Notes: generated by a model not told the origin, from the sequence alone. 64,000 nucleotides of DNA from Mycolicibacter arupensis (GCF_002086515.1 NZ_MVHH01000012.1:1-64000), one strand, 5' to 3'; shown: positions 17,997 to 27,748, counted from the first letter of the stretch. Translations and numbers: made by a program.

Positions 17997-18898
17997 GGCC
18001 GATCGCGGTGGTCGGGCCCACCGGCACCGGTAAATCCCAATTGGCGCTGGATCTGGCTGCGCGCCTCGGCGGCGAGATCGTCAACGCCGATGCCATGCAG
18101 CTGTACCGCGGCATGGACATCGGCACCGCGAAACTCTCGCCGGAGCAGCGGTGCGGTATCCCGCATCATCAACTCGACGTGCTCGAGGTGGTCCAGACGG
18201 CCACGGTGGCCCGCTATCAACAGGCAGCGGCGGCGGACGTGGCGGCCATCATGGACCGTGGCGCGGTACCGATCATCGTCGGCGGTTCGATGCTCTACCT
18301 GCAGGCACTGCTCGACGACTGGACGTTTCCGGCCACCGATCCGGTGATCCGCGCCCGCTACGAGCAGCGATTAGCCGAGGTGGGGGTAGGGGCCCTGCAT
18401 GCCGAGCTGGCCGGCGCGGATCCCGCGGCTGCCGCGGCGATCCTGCCCACCGACGGCAGGAGGATCGTGCGGGCCTTGGAAGTGGTCGAGCTGACCGGCC
18501 AGCCCTTCGCTGCCTCTGCGCCGACCATCGGAGTGGCGCGCTGGGACACCGTGATCCTCGGACTGGACTGCGATACAGCTGTTCTGGACGAAAGACTGTC
18601 CGCTCGCACCGACGCCATGTTCGCCCAGGGGCTGGTCGCAGAGGTGCAGCGGCTGCTGCAGGCGGGCCTACGAGACGGGGTCACCGCTGCCCGTGCCCTG
18701 GGCTACGCCCAGGTGATCGCCGACCTCGACGCCGGAGGCGACGGCGCCGGCGCCCGGGAGCCGACATTCATCGGTACCCGCCGCTACGTGCGTCGTCAGC
18801 GGTCCTGGTTCCGCCGCGACCACCGCACCCATTGGATCGATGCCGCCTCCGGCGGCGTGCTCGACGCGGCCCTGGCCGCGCTCCGGCACGTATCCTGA
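17993..18898 (+). CDS. miaA: tRNA dimethylallyltransferase MiaA
   Basis: This 301-residue enzyme transfers a dimethylallyl group to A37 of tRNA, the substrate later methylthiolated by MiaB. Features are the P-loop GPTGTGKS at residues 8-15, the [17 protein letters not shown] motif, and C-terminal [14 protein letters not shown]. The GTG start overlaps the preceding stop. dapF starts 5 bases after the stop, and hflX follows. Confidence 0.97.
   Translation: MRPIAVVGPTGTGKSQLALDLAARLGGEIVNADAMQLYRGMDIGTAKLSPEQRCGIPHHQLDVLEVVQTATVARYQQAAAADVAAIMDRGAVPIIVGGSMLYLQALLDDWTFPATDPVIRARYEQRLAEVGVGALHAELAGADPAAAAAILPTDGRRIVRALEVVELTGQPFAASAPTIGVARWDTVILGLDCDTAVLDERLSARTDAMFAQGLVAEVQRLLQAGLRDGVTAARALGYAQVIADLDAGGDGAGAREPTFIGTRRYVRRQRSWFRRDHRTHWIDAASGGVLDAALAALRHVS
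18891..18896 (+). promoter_or_regulatory. Putative leaderless -10 element of dapF
   Basis: TATCCT at the very end of miaA fits TANNNT and lies 6 bases before the dapF ATG, allowing a leaderless transcript besides miaA read-through. Confidence 0.4.
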
Positions 18899-18902
18899 AC
18901 AC

Positions 18903-19781
18903 ATGCTTTTTGCCAAGGGCCACGGCACCCAGAACGACTTCGTCGTGTTGCCGGACCTGGACGTGGCACTGGATCTGACGCCGGCTGCGGTGGCTGCGCT
19001 GTGCGACCGCCGCCGTGGTCTGGGTGCGGACGGTCTGTTGCGGGTGACCACCGCCGGTGCGGCGGTCCAGGCGGGCGTGCTGGATCGGTTGCCCGAAGGC
19101 GTGGCGTCCGGCGACTGGTTCATGGATTACCGCAACGCCGACGGCTCGGTGGCCGAGATGTGCGGCAACGGCGTCCGGGTGTTCGCACACTACCTGCGGG
19201 CCGCGGGCCTGGAGTCGGCCGATGAGTTCGTCGTGGGTTCGCTGGCAGGGCCGCGACCGGTGATCGTGCACCATGCCGACGACGTCCACGCCGAGGTCAC
19301 TGTCGACATGGGCAAACCGAACCTGTTGGGCAGCTCCGGCCCGGCTTTCGAGGCCCTGGTCGGTGGGCGCCGCTTTGCCGGTCTGGGGATCGATGTCGGC
19401 AATCCGCACCTAGCCTGTGTGGATCCGGGAATGTCGGAGGCCGAGCTTGCCGCGTTGGACGTCGGTGCACCCGTGTCGTTCGACACCGACCAGTTCCCGA
19501 ACGGGGTCAACGTGGAGATTCTGACCGCTGTCCACCATGGCGCCGTGTCAATGCGGGTCCACGAGCGCGGTGTCGGGGAGACCCGCTCCTGCGGCACCGG
19601 CACGGTGGCGGCCGCCGTGGCGGCATTGGCGCACAGCGGTGCTGCATCCGGCACACTGCGGGTCAATATCCCCGGCGGGCAGGTCTCCGTCACCGTCACC
19701 GAGGCAGGCAGTTACCTGCGTGGCCCGTCGGAGCTGGTGGCTCGCGGCGATATCGCGCCGCGGTGGTGGGCGGCGCAGTGA
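18903..19781 (+). CDS. dapF: Diaminopimelate epimerase DapF
   Basis: This 292-residue epimerase converts LL- to meso-diaminopimelate for peptidoglycan and lysine. The two catalytic cysteines are visible: C87 in EMCGNGVR and C230 in RSCGTG. The substrate-binding patterns GHGTQNDF (near the N-terminus) and [13 protein letters not shown] are intact. ATG 18903 has no ribosome site; a -10 element lies 6 bases upstream. Confidence 0.97.
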   Translation: MLFAKGHGTQNDFVVLPDLDVALDLTPAAVAALCDRRRGLGADGLLRVTTAGAAVQAGVLDRLPEGVASGDWFMDYRNADGSVAEMCGNGVRVFAHYLRAAGLESADEFVVGSLAGPRPVIVHHADDVHAEVTVDMGKPNLLGSSGPAFEALVGGRRFAGLGIDVGNPHLACVDPGMSEAELAALDVGAPVSFDTDQFPNGVNVEILTAVHHGAVSMRVHERGVGETRSCGTGTVAAAVAALAHSGAASGTLRVNIPGGQVSVTVTEAGSYLRGPSELVARGDIAPRWWAAQ

Positions 19782-21199
19782 GCCACCCCGATTCGAGGCA
19801 GCAGCCCAGTACCGGTGAGCTGAACCTCGATGACCGTGCCGCGCTGCGCCGTGTCGTCGGGCTGTCCACCGAACTCGCCGACATCTCCGAAGTCGAGTAC
19901 CGCCAGCTGCGCCTGGAGCGGGTGGTGCTGGTCGGCGTCTGGACCGAAGGCACCGCCGCCGAGGCCGACGCCAGCATGGTGGAGTTGGCGGCGCTGGCCG
20001 AAACGGCCGGTTCGGAGGTGCTGGAGGGGCTGATTCAGCGCCGTGAGCGGCCCGATCCCGCCACCTACATCGGCTCTGGGAAAGCCCAGGAGCTACGGGA
20101 GATGGTGCTGGCCACCGGTGCTGACACGGTGATCTGTGATGGCGAGCTGTCGCCTGCGCAGCTCAATGCGCTGGAAAAAGCGGTCAAGGTCAAGGTGATC
20201 GATCGCACGGCGCTGATCCTCGACATCTTCGCTCAGCACGCCACCAGCGCCGAAGGCAAGGCTCAGGTCGCGCTCGCGCAGATGCAGTACATGCTGCCGC
20301 GCCTACGTGGCTGGGGAGAGTCGATGTCGCGCCAGGCCGGCGGACGGGCCGGCGGTGCCGGCGGCGGGGTCGGCACCCGCGGTCCCGGTGAGACCAAGAT
20401 CGAGACGGACCGGCGCCGCATCCGTGAGCGGATGTCCAAGCTGCGTCGTGAGATCAAGGCGATGAAGCAGGTGCGCGACACTCAGCGCAGCCGACGCCGG
20501 CAGAGCGATGTCGCCGCCGTGGCGATCGTCGGCTACACCAATGCCGGCAAGTCCAGCCTGCTCAACGCGCTCACCGGCGCCGGGGTGCTGGTGCAGGACG
20601 CGCTGTTCGCCACATTGGAACCCACCACGCGGCGTGGGCAATTCGACGATGACAGGCCGTTTGTGTTGACCGACACAGTCGGATTTGTGCGACACCTGCC
20701 CACCCAGTTGGTGGAGGCCTTCCGTTCGACGCTCGAAGAGGTCGCCGACGCCGACTTGCTGGTCCATGTGGTCGACGGGTCCGACCCGGCCCCCCTTGCG
20801 CAGATCAGTGCTGTTCGTGAAGTGATCTCCCAAGTCATCGCCGAGCATGATTCCGGTCCGAGCGGCCGTCGGGCTCCGGAACTCTTGGTGGTCAACAAGA
20901 TTGACGCCGCCGGGGATCTGGCGTTGGCTCAGTTGCGGCGCGCGCTGCCGGACGCGGTGTTCGTCTCCGCGCACACCGGTGAGGGCATCGATGCGTTGCG
21001 TCAACGCATGAGTGAGCTGGTGGCTCCGGTGGATGCCGCCGTGGACGTTGTCATTCCTTATGGTCGAGGCGATTTGGTGGCCAGGGTGCATGAGCAGGGG
21101 CGTGTGCAGCAGGCTGAACACGGTGAGGGCGGCACTCGTATCCGCGCGCGGGTTCCCGCGGCGCTGGCGGCCAGCCTGCGGGAATTCGGCGCGTTTTAG
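19778..21199 (+). CDS. hflX: Ribosome-associated GTPase HflX
   Basis: This 473-residue protein rescues or splits stalled and hibernating ribosomes. The N-terminal HflX domain includes [17 protein letters not shown] Gly-rich linker ([18 protein letters not shown]) leads to the G domain with [19 protein letters not shown] and NKID. GTG 19778 overlaps the dapF stop by 4 bases and gives the family-like N-terminus [17 protein letters not shown] 19763 is an alternative. Confidence 0.96.
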   Translation: MSHPDSRQQPSTGELNLDDRAALRRVVGLSTELADISEVEYRQLRLERVVLVGVWTEGTAAEADASMVELAALAETAGSEVLEGLIQRRERPDPATYIGSGKAQELREMVLATGADTVICDGELSPAQLNALEKAVKVKVIDRTALILDIFAQHATSAEGKAQVALAQMQYMLPRLRGWGESMSRQAGGRAGGAGGGVGTRGPGETKIETDRRRIRERMSKLRREIKAMKQVRDTQRSRRRQSDVAAVAIVGYTNAGKSSLLNALTGAGVLVQDALFATLEPTTRRGQFDDDRPFVLTDTVGFVRHLPTQLVEAFRSTLEEVADADLLVHVVDGSDPAPLAQISAVREVISQVIAEHDSGPSGRRAPELLVVNKIDAAGDLALAQLRRALPDAVFVSAHTGEGIDALRQRMSELVAPVDAAVDVVIPYGRGDLVARVHEQGRVQQAEHGEGGTRIRARVPAALAASLREFGAF

Positions 21200-21219
21200 G
21201 TAGAACCGCGCCGGTGCTA

Positions 21220-21225
21220 TAGGCT
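21220..21225 (+). promoter_or_regulatory. Possible -10 element upstream of the helicase gene
   Basis: TAGGCT fits TANNNT about 20 bases after the hflX stop. If used, the helicase mRNA would have a leader of about 180 bases. No clear -35 is visible. Confidence 0.25.
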
Positions 21226-21317
21226 GGGGTCACGCGTCGTGGAACGCTTACTCACCGCCGTCGAGGCCCTTGGTGCCGATTCAGCTGGCGTGTGAAGCTC
21301 TTCTCGCGGCGATCGCT

Positions 21318-21333
21318 ATTGCCAACAGGCAAT
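21318..21333. other. Stem-loop in the helicase leader
   Basis: ATTGCC-AACA-GGCAAT is a perfect 6-bp stem with a 4-base loop inside the 215-base interval before the DEAD-box gene. No T run follows, so it is not a simple terminator. Confidence 0.4.
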
Positions 21334-21414
21334 CTCGCCAACTCTGTGTCCCAGGCAGAAACGGTGCCGTCGTGACGGCCCTCTGTGGCACAGCCGATGC
21401 CGGAAAGGCATGTC

Positions 21415-22767
21415 ATGACTACCGATTCTTTCGCCGAACTCGGCGTACCCGCAGCTCTGGTGAGCGTGCTCGCAGACCGAGGAATTGCCAGCGCATTTCC
21501 TATTCAGATCGCAACACTGCCGGATAGTTTGGCCGGCCGTGATGTGCTCGGCCGAGGCAAGACAGGCAGTGGCAAGACGCTGGCCTTCTCCCTGCCGCTG
21601 GTGGTTCGCCTGACTGGTGAAAAGCGCCGTCCCGCAAGACCGACCGGCCTGGTTTTGGCCCCTACGCGGGAACTGGCCACCCAGATCGCTGCGACACTGG
21701 AGCCGCTGGCGCAGGCCAGCGGGCTGAAGGTGACCACCATCTTCGGCGGGGTGTCGCAGAACCGTCAGGTCGCGGCGCTCAATGCCGGTGCCGACATCGT
21801 GGTGGCCTGCCCGGGCCGGCTCGAGGACCTGATGAAGCAGCGGCTGATCACCCTGGACGCGGTGCGCATCAGCGTGCTGGACGAGGCGGACCACATGGCC
21901 GATCTCGGGTTCCTCCCGGGTGTCACGAGGATCCTGGCCGCAACAGCAGAAACCGGGCAGCGGCTTCTGTTTTCGGCAACCTTGGATAACGGGGTTGACA
22001 AGTTGGTCAAGCGATTCCTCCGAAATCCCGTGTCGCACTCCGTGGATGAACTCGACGCCCCGCCTCCGGCGATGACCCACCACGTGTTCCACGTGGCCGG
22101 TCTTCAGGACAAGAAGGACTTGGTGCAGCTGTTGGCGTCGGGTACCGGGCGCCGAATCCTGTTCTTGCGCACCAAGCATCAGGCGCGCAAGCTGGCACGA
22201 CAGCTGACCGAGTCCGGCGTTCCGTCTGTCGATCTGCACGGCAATCTCTCGCAGCCGGCCCGTGAGCGCAACCTCGCCGCGTTTTCCGGCGGGGATGTCC
22301 GGGTGCTGGTAGCCACCGATATCGCCGCGCGCGGTGTCCACGTCGACGAGGTGGAACTTGTGGTGCACGTGGACCCGCCGGCCGAGCACAAGGCGTACTT
22401 GCACCGGTCCGGGCGTACCGCTCGGGCGGGCAGCGCGGGGGACGTCGTCACGGTTGTCCTGCCCGAGCAGCGCCGAGAGACCCAGGTGTTGCTGCGTCGC
22501 GCGGGGATCACCGTTGCCCCGCAGCAGGTGGGCGCGGATTCTGCCTCGGTGCTTGAGCTGGTGGGGGAGGTGGCGCCGTTGCGGACCGCCCCAGTGGCTC
22601 CCGCGGCCGCCCCGCCTTCTCGTGTCAAGACTGCGCAGGGCCAGCCCGGCCGCCCGCGTCGGCGTCGTGGGGCCGGCGGTGCCCAGCAGCCCGCCGCGCA
22701 CGGGGACACCCGACGTCGGCAGCGTGGCGGTTCCGGGCCTCGGCGCCAGGCGGAGGCTGCGCGCTAG
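21415..22767 (+). CDS. DEAD-box ATP-dependent RNA helicase
   Basis: This 450-residue helicase has all core motifs: GSGKT at 51-55, PTREL, DEAD, SAT, the ARGVHV stretch and HRSGRTAR. The C-terminal tail is Arg/Gly/Pro-rich (GRPRRRRGAGGAQQ), as in RNA-binding DEAD-box proteins of the RhlE/DeaD group. ATG 21415 follows GGAAAGG at 6 bases. An unusually long leader with a stem-loop precedes it, which recalls cold-shock helicases, but this is inference. Confidence 0.9.
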   Translation: MTTDSFAELGVPAALVSVLADRGIASAFPIQIATLPDSLAGRDVLGRGKTGSGKTLAFSLPLVVRLTGEKRRPARPTGLVLAPTRELATQIAATLEPLAQASGLKVTTIFGGVSQNRQVAALNAGADIVVACPGRLEDLMKQRLITLDAVRISVLDEADHMADLGFLPGVTRILAATAETGQRLLFSATLDNGVDKLVKRFLRNPVSHSVDELDAPPPAMTHHVFHVAGLQDKKDLVQLLASGTGRRILFLRTKHQARKLARQLTESGVPSVDLHGNLSQPARERNLAAFSGGDVRVLVATDIAARGVHVDEVELVVHVDPPAEHKAYLHRSGRTARAGSAGDVVTVVLPEQRRETQVLLRRAGITVAPQQVGADSASVLELVGEVAPLRTAPVAPAAAPPSRVKTAQGQPGRPRRRRGAGGAQQPAAHGDTRRRQRGGSGPRRQAEAAR

Positions 22768-22790
22768 GGCGAGGCGCACCACCGCGCCGC

Positions 22791-22806
22791 CCAACCATCC
22801 GGTTGG
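22791..22806. promoter_or_regulatory. Perfect dyad upstream of fadE20
   Basis: CCAACC-ATCC-GGTTGG is a perfect 6-bp-arm inverted repeat, 43 bases before the fadE20 ATG. It could be an operator for a fatty-acid-responsive regulator or a weak helicase terminator. Confidence 0.4.
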
Positions 22807-22848
22807 TCTATTCTCGTCGGAAAGATCCGTCGACCGGAGGTCCAGGCA

Positions 22849-24009
22849 ATGAGTGCCGCAGTCAAATACCAGCGAACCCTGTTCGAGCCCGAGCACGAGC
22901 TGTTCCGGGAGTCCTTCAGGGCATTCCTGGATCGCCACGCCGCTCCGTACCAGGAGGAGTGGGACAAGGCCAAGATCGTCGACCGCGCCGTGTGGCTCGA
23001 GGCCGGCAAACAGGGCTTCTTGGGCATGGCGGTGCCCGAGGAGTACGGCGGCGGCGGCAACCCCGACTTCCGGTACAACACGATCATCACCGAGGAAGTC
23101 ACCGCGGGCCGATACAGCGGGTTGGGATTCAGCCTGCACAACGACGTCTGCGCGCCGTACCTGCTGGAACTGTGCAACGAGGAGCAGAAGCAGCGCTGGC
23201 TGCCGAAGTTCTGCACCGGCGAGTTGATCACCGCGATTGCGATGACCGAGCCGGGCACCGGCAGCGACCTGCAGGGCATCAAGACCCGTGCGGTCAGGCA
23301 GGGCGACCACTACGTGCTCAATGGGGCTAAGACCTTCATCACCAACGGTATTCACTCGGACCTGGTGATCGTCGTCGCCCAGACCGACCCGGAGAAGGGC
23401 GCGCAGGGCTTCAGCCTGCTGGTCGTGGAGCGTGGGATGGAGGGCTTCGAGCGGGGCCGCCACTTGGACAAGATCGGTCTGGACGCCCAGGACACCGCGG
23501 AGCTGTCCTTCACCGACGTGCATGTCCCGGTGGAGAACCTGCTCGGCGAGGAGGGCAAGGGCTTCATCTACCTGATGCAGAACCTGCCGCAGGAGCGAAT
23601 CTCTATCGCGATCATGGCCGCCGGGGCGATGGAGGCAGTGCTGGAGCAGACGATCCAGTACACCAAGGAGCGCAAGGCCTTCGGCAAGCCGATCGGCAGC
23701 TTCCAGAACAGCCGGTTCCTGTTGGCCGAGTTGGCCACGGAGGCCACGGTGGTGCGGATGATGGTCGACGAGTTCGTGAAGCTGCATCTGGACAAGAAGC
23801 TGACCGTGGAGCAGGCCGCGATGGCCAAGTGGTATTCCACCGAGAAGCAGGTTCACCTGATCGACCGGTGCCTTCAGCTGCACGGCGGATACGGTTACAT
23901 GCGCGAATACCCGGTCGCGCGGGCTTATCTGGATGCCCGCGTTCAGACGATTTACGGCGGCACGACCGAGATCATGAAAGAGATCATCGGCCGCAGCCTC
24001 GGCGTGTAG
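22849..24009 (+). CDS. fadE20: Acyl-CoA dehydrogenase (FadE20-like)
   Basis: This 386-residue FAD-dependent dehydrogenase performs the first step of beta-oxidation. AMTEPGTGSDLQGI and FITNGIHSDLVIV belong to the FAD- and substrate-binding middle domain. The usual late catalytic Glu is replaced (IYGGTTEIMKEIIGR), while E249 in LPQERI occupies the position used by long-chain acyl-CoA dehydrogenases. GGAGG precedes ATG 22849. A very strong terminator follows. Confidence 0.95.
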   Translation: MSAAVKYQRTLFEPEHELFRESFRAFLDRHAAPYQEEWDKAKIVDRAVWLEAGKQGFLGMAVPEEYGGGGNPDFRYNTIITEEVTAGRYSGLGFSLHNDVCAPYLLELCNEEQKQRWLPKFCTGELITAIAMTEPGTGSDLQGIKTRAVRQGDHYVLNGAKTFITNGIHSDLVIVVAQTDPEKGAQGFSLLVVERGMEGFERGRHLDKIGLDAQDTAELSFTDVHVPVENLLGEEGKGFIYLMQNLPQERISIAIMAAGAMEAVLEQTIQYTKERKAFGKPIGSFQNSRFLLAELATEATVVRMMVDEFVKLHLDKKLTVEQAAMAKWYSTEKQVHLIDRCLQLHGGYGYMREYPVARAYLDARVQTIYGGTTEIMKEIIGRSLGV

Positions 24010-24051
24010 TCGAGGCAATCGAGGACAGTCAGGCCACCCCACGGGGTGCCG

Positions 24052-24092
24052 CAAGGGGCGCTACCTGCACGTTTGGTAGCGCCCCTTGTTTT
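24052..24092 (+). terminator. Intrinsic terminator of fadE20
   Basis: A perfect 14-bp stem (24052-24065 with 24075-24088, arms beginning CAAGGGGCGC) encloses a 9-base loop and is followed by TTTT. It is the strongest hairpin I saw in the window. Confidence 0.9.
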
Positions 24093-24238
24093 GATTTGCG
24101 CAGCGACTTTGGCATCATTTCAGCATCGGGTGGGTATCTGTTTCCGCAATATCGGTGACTTGGCTTCGAAACGCGGGCCGATTGCGGGAAAGTCTATGCC
24201 GGAAACATTTGCGTCGATAACGATGCCTGGGAGGGCTG

Positions 24239-26203
24239 GTGACTAGTCGGAAAGATCGGTTCGGCAAGACGGCGGTGCGCATGGCGCTCGGCCTCGCGGC
24301 GACGGTCACCGTGCTCTTGTCGGTGCAGACCGCCGCGGCGACGCCGGACAGCGATGCCCATGACGCCATCACCGCGGCGTGGCAGGCTGCCGGCGGTGAC
24401 GGGTCGCCGTTGGGCGCGCCCAAGGGCGACGTGCACCCGGCCGGTGCTGGATTCGCGCAGGACTTCGCCGGTGGCACCGTCTTTTTCACCCCGGAGACCG
24501 GCGCCAGGGCGCTCTACGGTGCAATCCTGGACAAGTACGAGGCGCTGGGCGGCGCCGCAGACAACGGCCTCGGATTCCCCAGCAGTGACGAAGTGCCCGG
24601 GCTTGTCCCCGACAGCCGCGTGGCCATCCTTTCTGGCGCCGACAACCCGGTGATCTTCTGGACCCCTGAGCACGGAGCCCACGTGGTGCGCGGGCCTATC
24701 AACGCCGGCTGGGACAAGCTGGGCAGTTCCACTGGTGCGCTGGGCGTTCCGGTTGAGGACGAGAACTACGACGGCGCCGTGGTCACGCAGAAGTTCAGCG
24801 GTGGCGTGCTGTCGTTCGACAGTGCCACCCGTACCTTCACCACGATTCCGCCGGAGTTGGCGGCCCAGCTGGCCGACGTGGCAGCCCAAGTCGACCCGAG
24901 CGCGGCGATCGATCAGGCTTGGCGTACCGCAGGCGGCCCGGCGGGAGCGCTGGGCGCCAAGCAGGGCGACCAATACGCGATCGGCGAGAACGGTGGCGTG
25001 GGTCAAGACTTCGCCCACGGCAAGGTCTACTTCAGCCCGGTTACCGGAGCCAACATCGTCGACGGTGACGTGCTGACCAAGTACGAGTCGCTGGGTGGGC
25101 CCGCCGGTAGCGATTTGGGATTCCCGATCACCAGTACTGCCGACGGTGCGCTCAGCGGCAGTAGGTTCAACGCGTTTGCCGCCGAAGACGAGCCGGTGAT
25201 CTTCTTCAGCCCCGACAACGGTGCCTACGTGGTGCGAGGCGCGATGAAGGAGGCCTGGGACAAGCTGGACGGGGCCACCGGAAAGCTCGGCGCCCCGGTG
25301 GGCGACGAGACTGTCGAAGGTGACGTCGTGTCGCAGAAGTTCACCGGCGGCTTGATCGCCTGGAACCAAGCCACGAACACGTTCAGCACGGAGCCGGCCG
25401 ACTTGGCGCAATCGTTGTCGGGACTGCAGATTCCGGGCAAGAACCTGCCGGACGGCAGCAAGACCACCGCAGGTGGTACGGCCAAAGAGTCGCACTGGAA
25501 TTGGGCATGGGTGCTGATCCCGGTGGTGGTGCTGGCGGTGCTGGGTGCGCTTGCCGGCGCGGCGATGTGGTGGCAGCGCCGTCGTCCTGCGCCGGTCCTG
25601 CAGGGCGCGCCGGTGGCCGTGCCCGCGCCGGTTGCCGACGACTATGACGAGGATGAGGAGCAGTGGGCTCATCACGATCGCAGAGACGAGCGTCGCGAGC
25701 ACGAGGGCACCGTCCGGTTGCCGAGCCGCTACGGCACCCCGCAGTACGTTCCCGAGCCCGAGTTGCCGGTCTCCTCGATTCCGGATGCGCCGTGGTTGCA
25801 CTACGGCGAGCACGAGAACGAGGCTGAGGCCGACGACGAGGACGACACCGACACCGCACCCACCCGGGTGGTCACCGAGGAAGATTTCGGTACCGGACGC
25901 CACGCCGTGGGGCACGGCGGCGGTGCGGTGGATCCGCGTTCCTTCGGCTCTGTGGCTGCACCGCGCAGATTCGGCGGCGGCACGGAGACCCGCACGTTCG
26001 GTCTCGACGAATCGGTGCACCCGGTGATGCATCTGCCGCTGGATGACCCCTACCAACAGCCGGCCGGTTATCCGATCAAGGCGAACATCGGCTCGGGCCT
26101 CTACTACACCCCGCAGAACGCGCTGTATGACGACACCCTCGCCGAGATCTGGTTCGCCACCGAGGATGCGGCGCGGCTCAACGGATTCACCCGGGCCGGC
26201 TGA
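24239..26203 (+). CDS. LGFP-repeat envelope protein with transmembrane anchor
   Basis: This 654-residue protein has an N-terminal signal-like helix (about residues 15-36). Two halves of LGFP-type repeats follow (PLGAPKGD, GLGFPSSDE, ALGVPVEDE, then ALGAKQGD, DLGFPITS, KLGAPVGDE), an architecture that binds the arabinogalactan layer in actinobacteria. A transmembrane helix at about 423-445 precedes a long acidic, intrinsically disordered cytoplasmic tail. GTG 24239 follows GGGAGGG closely. Position matches Rv2721c. A bidirectional terminator follows. Confidence 0.88.
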   Translation: MTSRKDRFGKTAVRMALGLAATVTVLLSVQTAAATPDSDAHDAITAAWQAAGGDGSPLGAPKGDVHPAGAGFAQDFAGGTVFFTPETGARALYGAILDKYEALGGAADNGLGFPSSDEVPGLVPDSRVAILSGADNPVIFWTPEHGAHVVRGPINAGWDKLGSSTGALGVPVEDENYDGAVVTQKFSGGVLSFDSATRTFTTIPPELAAQLADVAAQVDPSAAIDQAWRTAGGPAGALGAKQGDQYAIGENGGVGQDFAHGKVYFSPVTGANIVDGDVLTKYESLGGPAGSDLGFPITSTADGALSGSRFNAFAAEDEPVIFFSPDNGAYVVRGAMKEAWDKLDGATGKLGAPVGDETVEGDVVSQKFTGGLIAWNQATNTFSTEPADLAQSLSGLQIPGKNLPDGSKTTAGGTAKESHWNWAWVLIPVVVLAVLGALAGAAMWWQRRRPAPVLQGAPVAVPAPVADDYDEDEEQWAHHDRRDERREHEGTVRLPSRYGTPQYVPEPELPVSSIPDAPWLHYGEHENEAEADDEDDTDTAPTRVVTEEDFGTGRHAVGHGGGAVDPRSFGSVAAPRRFGGGTETRTFGLDESVHPVMHLPLDDPYQQPAGYPIKANIGSGLYYTPQNALYDDTLAEIWFATEDAARLNGFTRAG

Positions 26204-26221
26204 GCCCGCCCGAGGGCGGGC
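26204..26221. terminator. GC-rich hairpin between convergent genes
   Basis: GCCCGCC-CGAG-GGCGGGC forms a 7-bp stem directly at the stop of the LGFP gene and 14 bases from the lexA stop. It lacks a clear T run, as is common in mycobacteria, and could serve both strands. Confidence 0.5.
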
Positions 26222-26234
26222 GGGGCGCGACCGG

Positions 26235-26921
26235 TCAGAGCCTGCGGATGACGGTCACAACCTTGCCCAGCACCACTGCGTCATTGCCGGGGATCGGGTC
26301 GAAGATCGGGTTGTGCGGCATCAGCCAGACCTGACCGCCGGTGCGCTTGAAGGTCTTCACGGTGGCCTCGCCGTCGATCATGGCGGCCACGATGTCGCCG
26401 TTGTCGGCGACGTTCTGCTGGCGTACCACGACCCAGTCGCCGTCGCAGATGGCGGCGTCCACCATGGATTCGCCGACCACCTTGAGCAGGAACAGCTCAC
26501 CCTCGCCCACCAGCTCACGGGGGAGCGGAAACACCTCTTCGACGGCCTCCTCGGCCAGGATCGGCCCACCGGCGGCGATCCGGCCCAGAACCGGAACGTA
26601 CGTGGGTTCTGGCAGGGTGTCCGACCCGGCGAATTCTGTCCGCTGCGCGGCTTCGGTGGCGCCGGCCACGTCATCCTGGCTGCGAACATCGACAGCGCGG
26701 GGACGGTTGGGGTCACGGCGTAGATAGCCTTTGCGCTCGAGCGTCCGTAGCTGGTGTGCCACCGACGACGTCGAGGTCAATCCGACAGCATCGCCGATCT
26801 CGCGGATGCTCGGCGGGTATCCCCGCTCGTTCACCGAGGCACGGATGACGTTCAGGATCGTGCGTTGCCGCGCAGTCAGTGCTGAATCCGGGCCCGCCGC
26901 ATTACTGGTGCTGTCACTCAT
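26235..26921 (-). CDS. lexA: SOS repressor LexA
   Basis: This 228-residue repressor has a winged HTH in residues 1-75 ([21 protein letters not shown]) and a self-cleaving S24 domain. The scissile bond would be A117-G118 in RIAAGG, with the Ser152/Lys189 catalytic pair (ESMVDA and ATVKTF). ATG 26921 lacks a ribosome site but has TAGATT 7 bases upstream. An SOS box overlaps its -35 region, giving autoregulation. Confidence 0.98.
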   Translation of the reverse strand: MSDSTSNAAGPDSALTARQRTILNVIRASVNERGYPPSIREIGDAVGLTSTSSVAHQLRTLERKGYLRRDPNRPRAVDVRSQDDVAGATEAAQRTEFAGSDTLPEPTYVPVLGRIAAGGPILAEEAVEEVFPLPRELVGEGELFLLKVVGESMVDAAICDGDWVVVRQQNVADNGDIVAAMIDGEATVKTFKRTGGQVWLMPHNPIFDPIPGNDAVVLGKVVTVIRRL

Positions 26922-26928
26922 GCGCCCG

Positions 26929-26934
26929 AATCTA
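26929..26934 (-). promoter_or_regulatory. Putative leaderless -10 element of lexA
   Basis: TAGATT on the minus strand ends 7 bases before the lexA ATG. Confidence 0.5.
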
Positions 26935-26953
26935 GTCGCATATCTGCGATTAA

Positions 26954-26969
26954 TCAAACATGTGTTCGA
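26954..26969. promoter_or_regulatory. LexA box of lexA
   Basis: On the minus strand TCGAAC-ACAT-GTTTGA matches the SOS consensus with one mismatch. It is centred at -40.5 from the presumed leaderless start, overlapping the -35 region. Confidence 0.85.
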
Positions 26970-27004
26970 GGCGTGTCGCGCGGGCGTTCGAAGAGATCCG
27001 GGAC

Positions 27005-27027
27005 TTGTCATACCCCTTCGCTAATGT
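27005..27027 (+). promoter_or_regulatory. RecA-NDp (PafBC-type) promoter of the LysM gene
   Basis: TTGTCATAC, 8 bases, then TAATGT fits the LexA-independent damage promoter pattern and points towards the gene at 27135. Confidence 0.6.
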
Positions 27028-27040
27028 TTTCGACAACGAA

Positions 27041-27098
27041 TCGATCACATGTTCGGATATCGAACATACAATCGATTAGTATTCGAACAGTCGAGCGA
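27041..27098. promoter_or_regulatory. Cluster of three imperfect SOS boxes
   Basis: TCGATC-ACAT-GTTCGG (27041-27056), TCGAAC-ATAC-AATCGA (27060-27075) and TCGAAC-AGTC-GAGCGA (27083-27098) each differ from the consensus at two positions. A TAGTAT -10-like element (27077-27082) lies between the last two. Confidence 0.5.
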
Positions 27099-27134
27099 AC
27101 AGGGTCGCCGACGCCGAGTGAGGGAGAACCGCGC

Positions 27135-27635
27135 ATGATGCTCATCGACACGATGGCTCCTACGTTCGAGCCGGCCGGGCAGGGCCAGCCGCGGGTGCAC
27201 CGTGGTCCCCGGACATCAGGTCGCGCCCATCCTGTCCGCACGAGTCCGGCACGGCCGGTCCGGCCGCGGCCCGGCGGCGCCCCGCTGCGTCACCGCGGGT
27301 ACGCGGTGGCCATGTCGCGGGCGCCGCACCGTCCGCGACCGGTGCAGGTGATCACCCCAGCGACGACGGTGGTGCTCGCTTTGATCGCCGCCGCAATCAC
27401 CGTGTGGCTCGGTCTGATCGCCCAGTTCGGCGCAGCTGCGGCCGATGCCGCGGCCACGGTGCCCGACCAACTCGGCGTGGTGCGTGTCCAGAGCGGGGAG
27501 AGCCTGGCCCACCTGGCGGCCCGGGTCGCGCCGGACGCTCCCACGGCCCGGGTGATCGACCGCATTCGTGAGCTCAACGGCCTGGAGTCGGTCGCTCTGG
27601 ACGCCGGCCAGACGCTGATCGCGCCGCTGGGCTGA
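27135..27635 (+). CDS. LysM-domain cell-wall protein (Rv2719c/ChiZ-like)
   Basis: This 166-residue protein has a basic Pro/Arg-rich cytoplasmic N-terminus, one transmembrane helix at about residues 75-100, and an extracytoplasmic LysM domain ([18 protein letters not shown] to QTLIAPLG). The M. tuberculosis counterpart is a DNA-damage-induced protein that slows division by acting on peptidoglycan and FtsZ-ring proteins. AGGGAGAA precedes ATG 27135. Shared SOS and PafBC signals with lexA support the same role. Confidence 0.88.
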   Translation: MMLIDTMAPTFEPAGQGQPRVHRGPRTSGRAHPVRTSPARPVRPRPGGAPLRHRGYAVAMSRAPHRPRPVQVITPATTVVLALIAAAITVWLGLIAQFGAAAADAAATVPDQLGVVRVQSGESLAHLAARVAPDAPTARVIDRIRELNGLESVALDAGQTLIAPLG

Positions 27636-27732
27636 GGGCGCGGTGTCGGCTCTACCGCCGTCTGCCGCCACTGCGGGGCGCTGGCGTGTGCGCGCACAGG
27701 TACGCTCGCAGATGTCCCAGCGGGCCACGGTT

Positions 27733-27748
27733 CCTCAGCTGACTGAGG
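27733..27748. other. Stem-loop upstream of nrdR
   Basis: CCTCAG-CTGA-CTGAGG is a perfect 6-bp stem, 32 bases before the nrdR ATG in the 145-base interval. It could be an operator or a leader structure. Confidence 0.35.

Noticed and set aside
21316-24054. 912-codon open frame on the minus strand
   Set aside because: It is antisense to the helicase and fadE20, has low-complexity composition and no family resemblance. Long antisense frames are common in DNA of this GC content.
24194-26056. 620-codon open frame on the minus strand
   Set aside because: It is antisense to the LGFP-repeat gene, and its repeats merely mirror those of the real gene.
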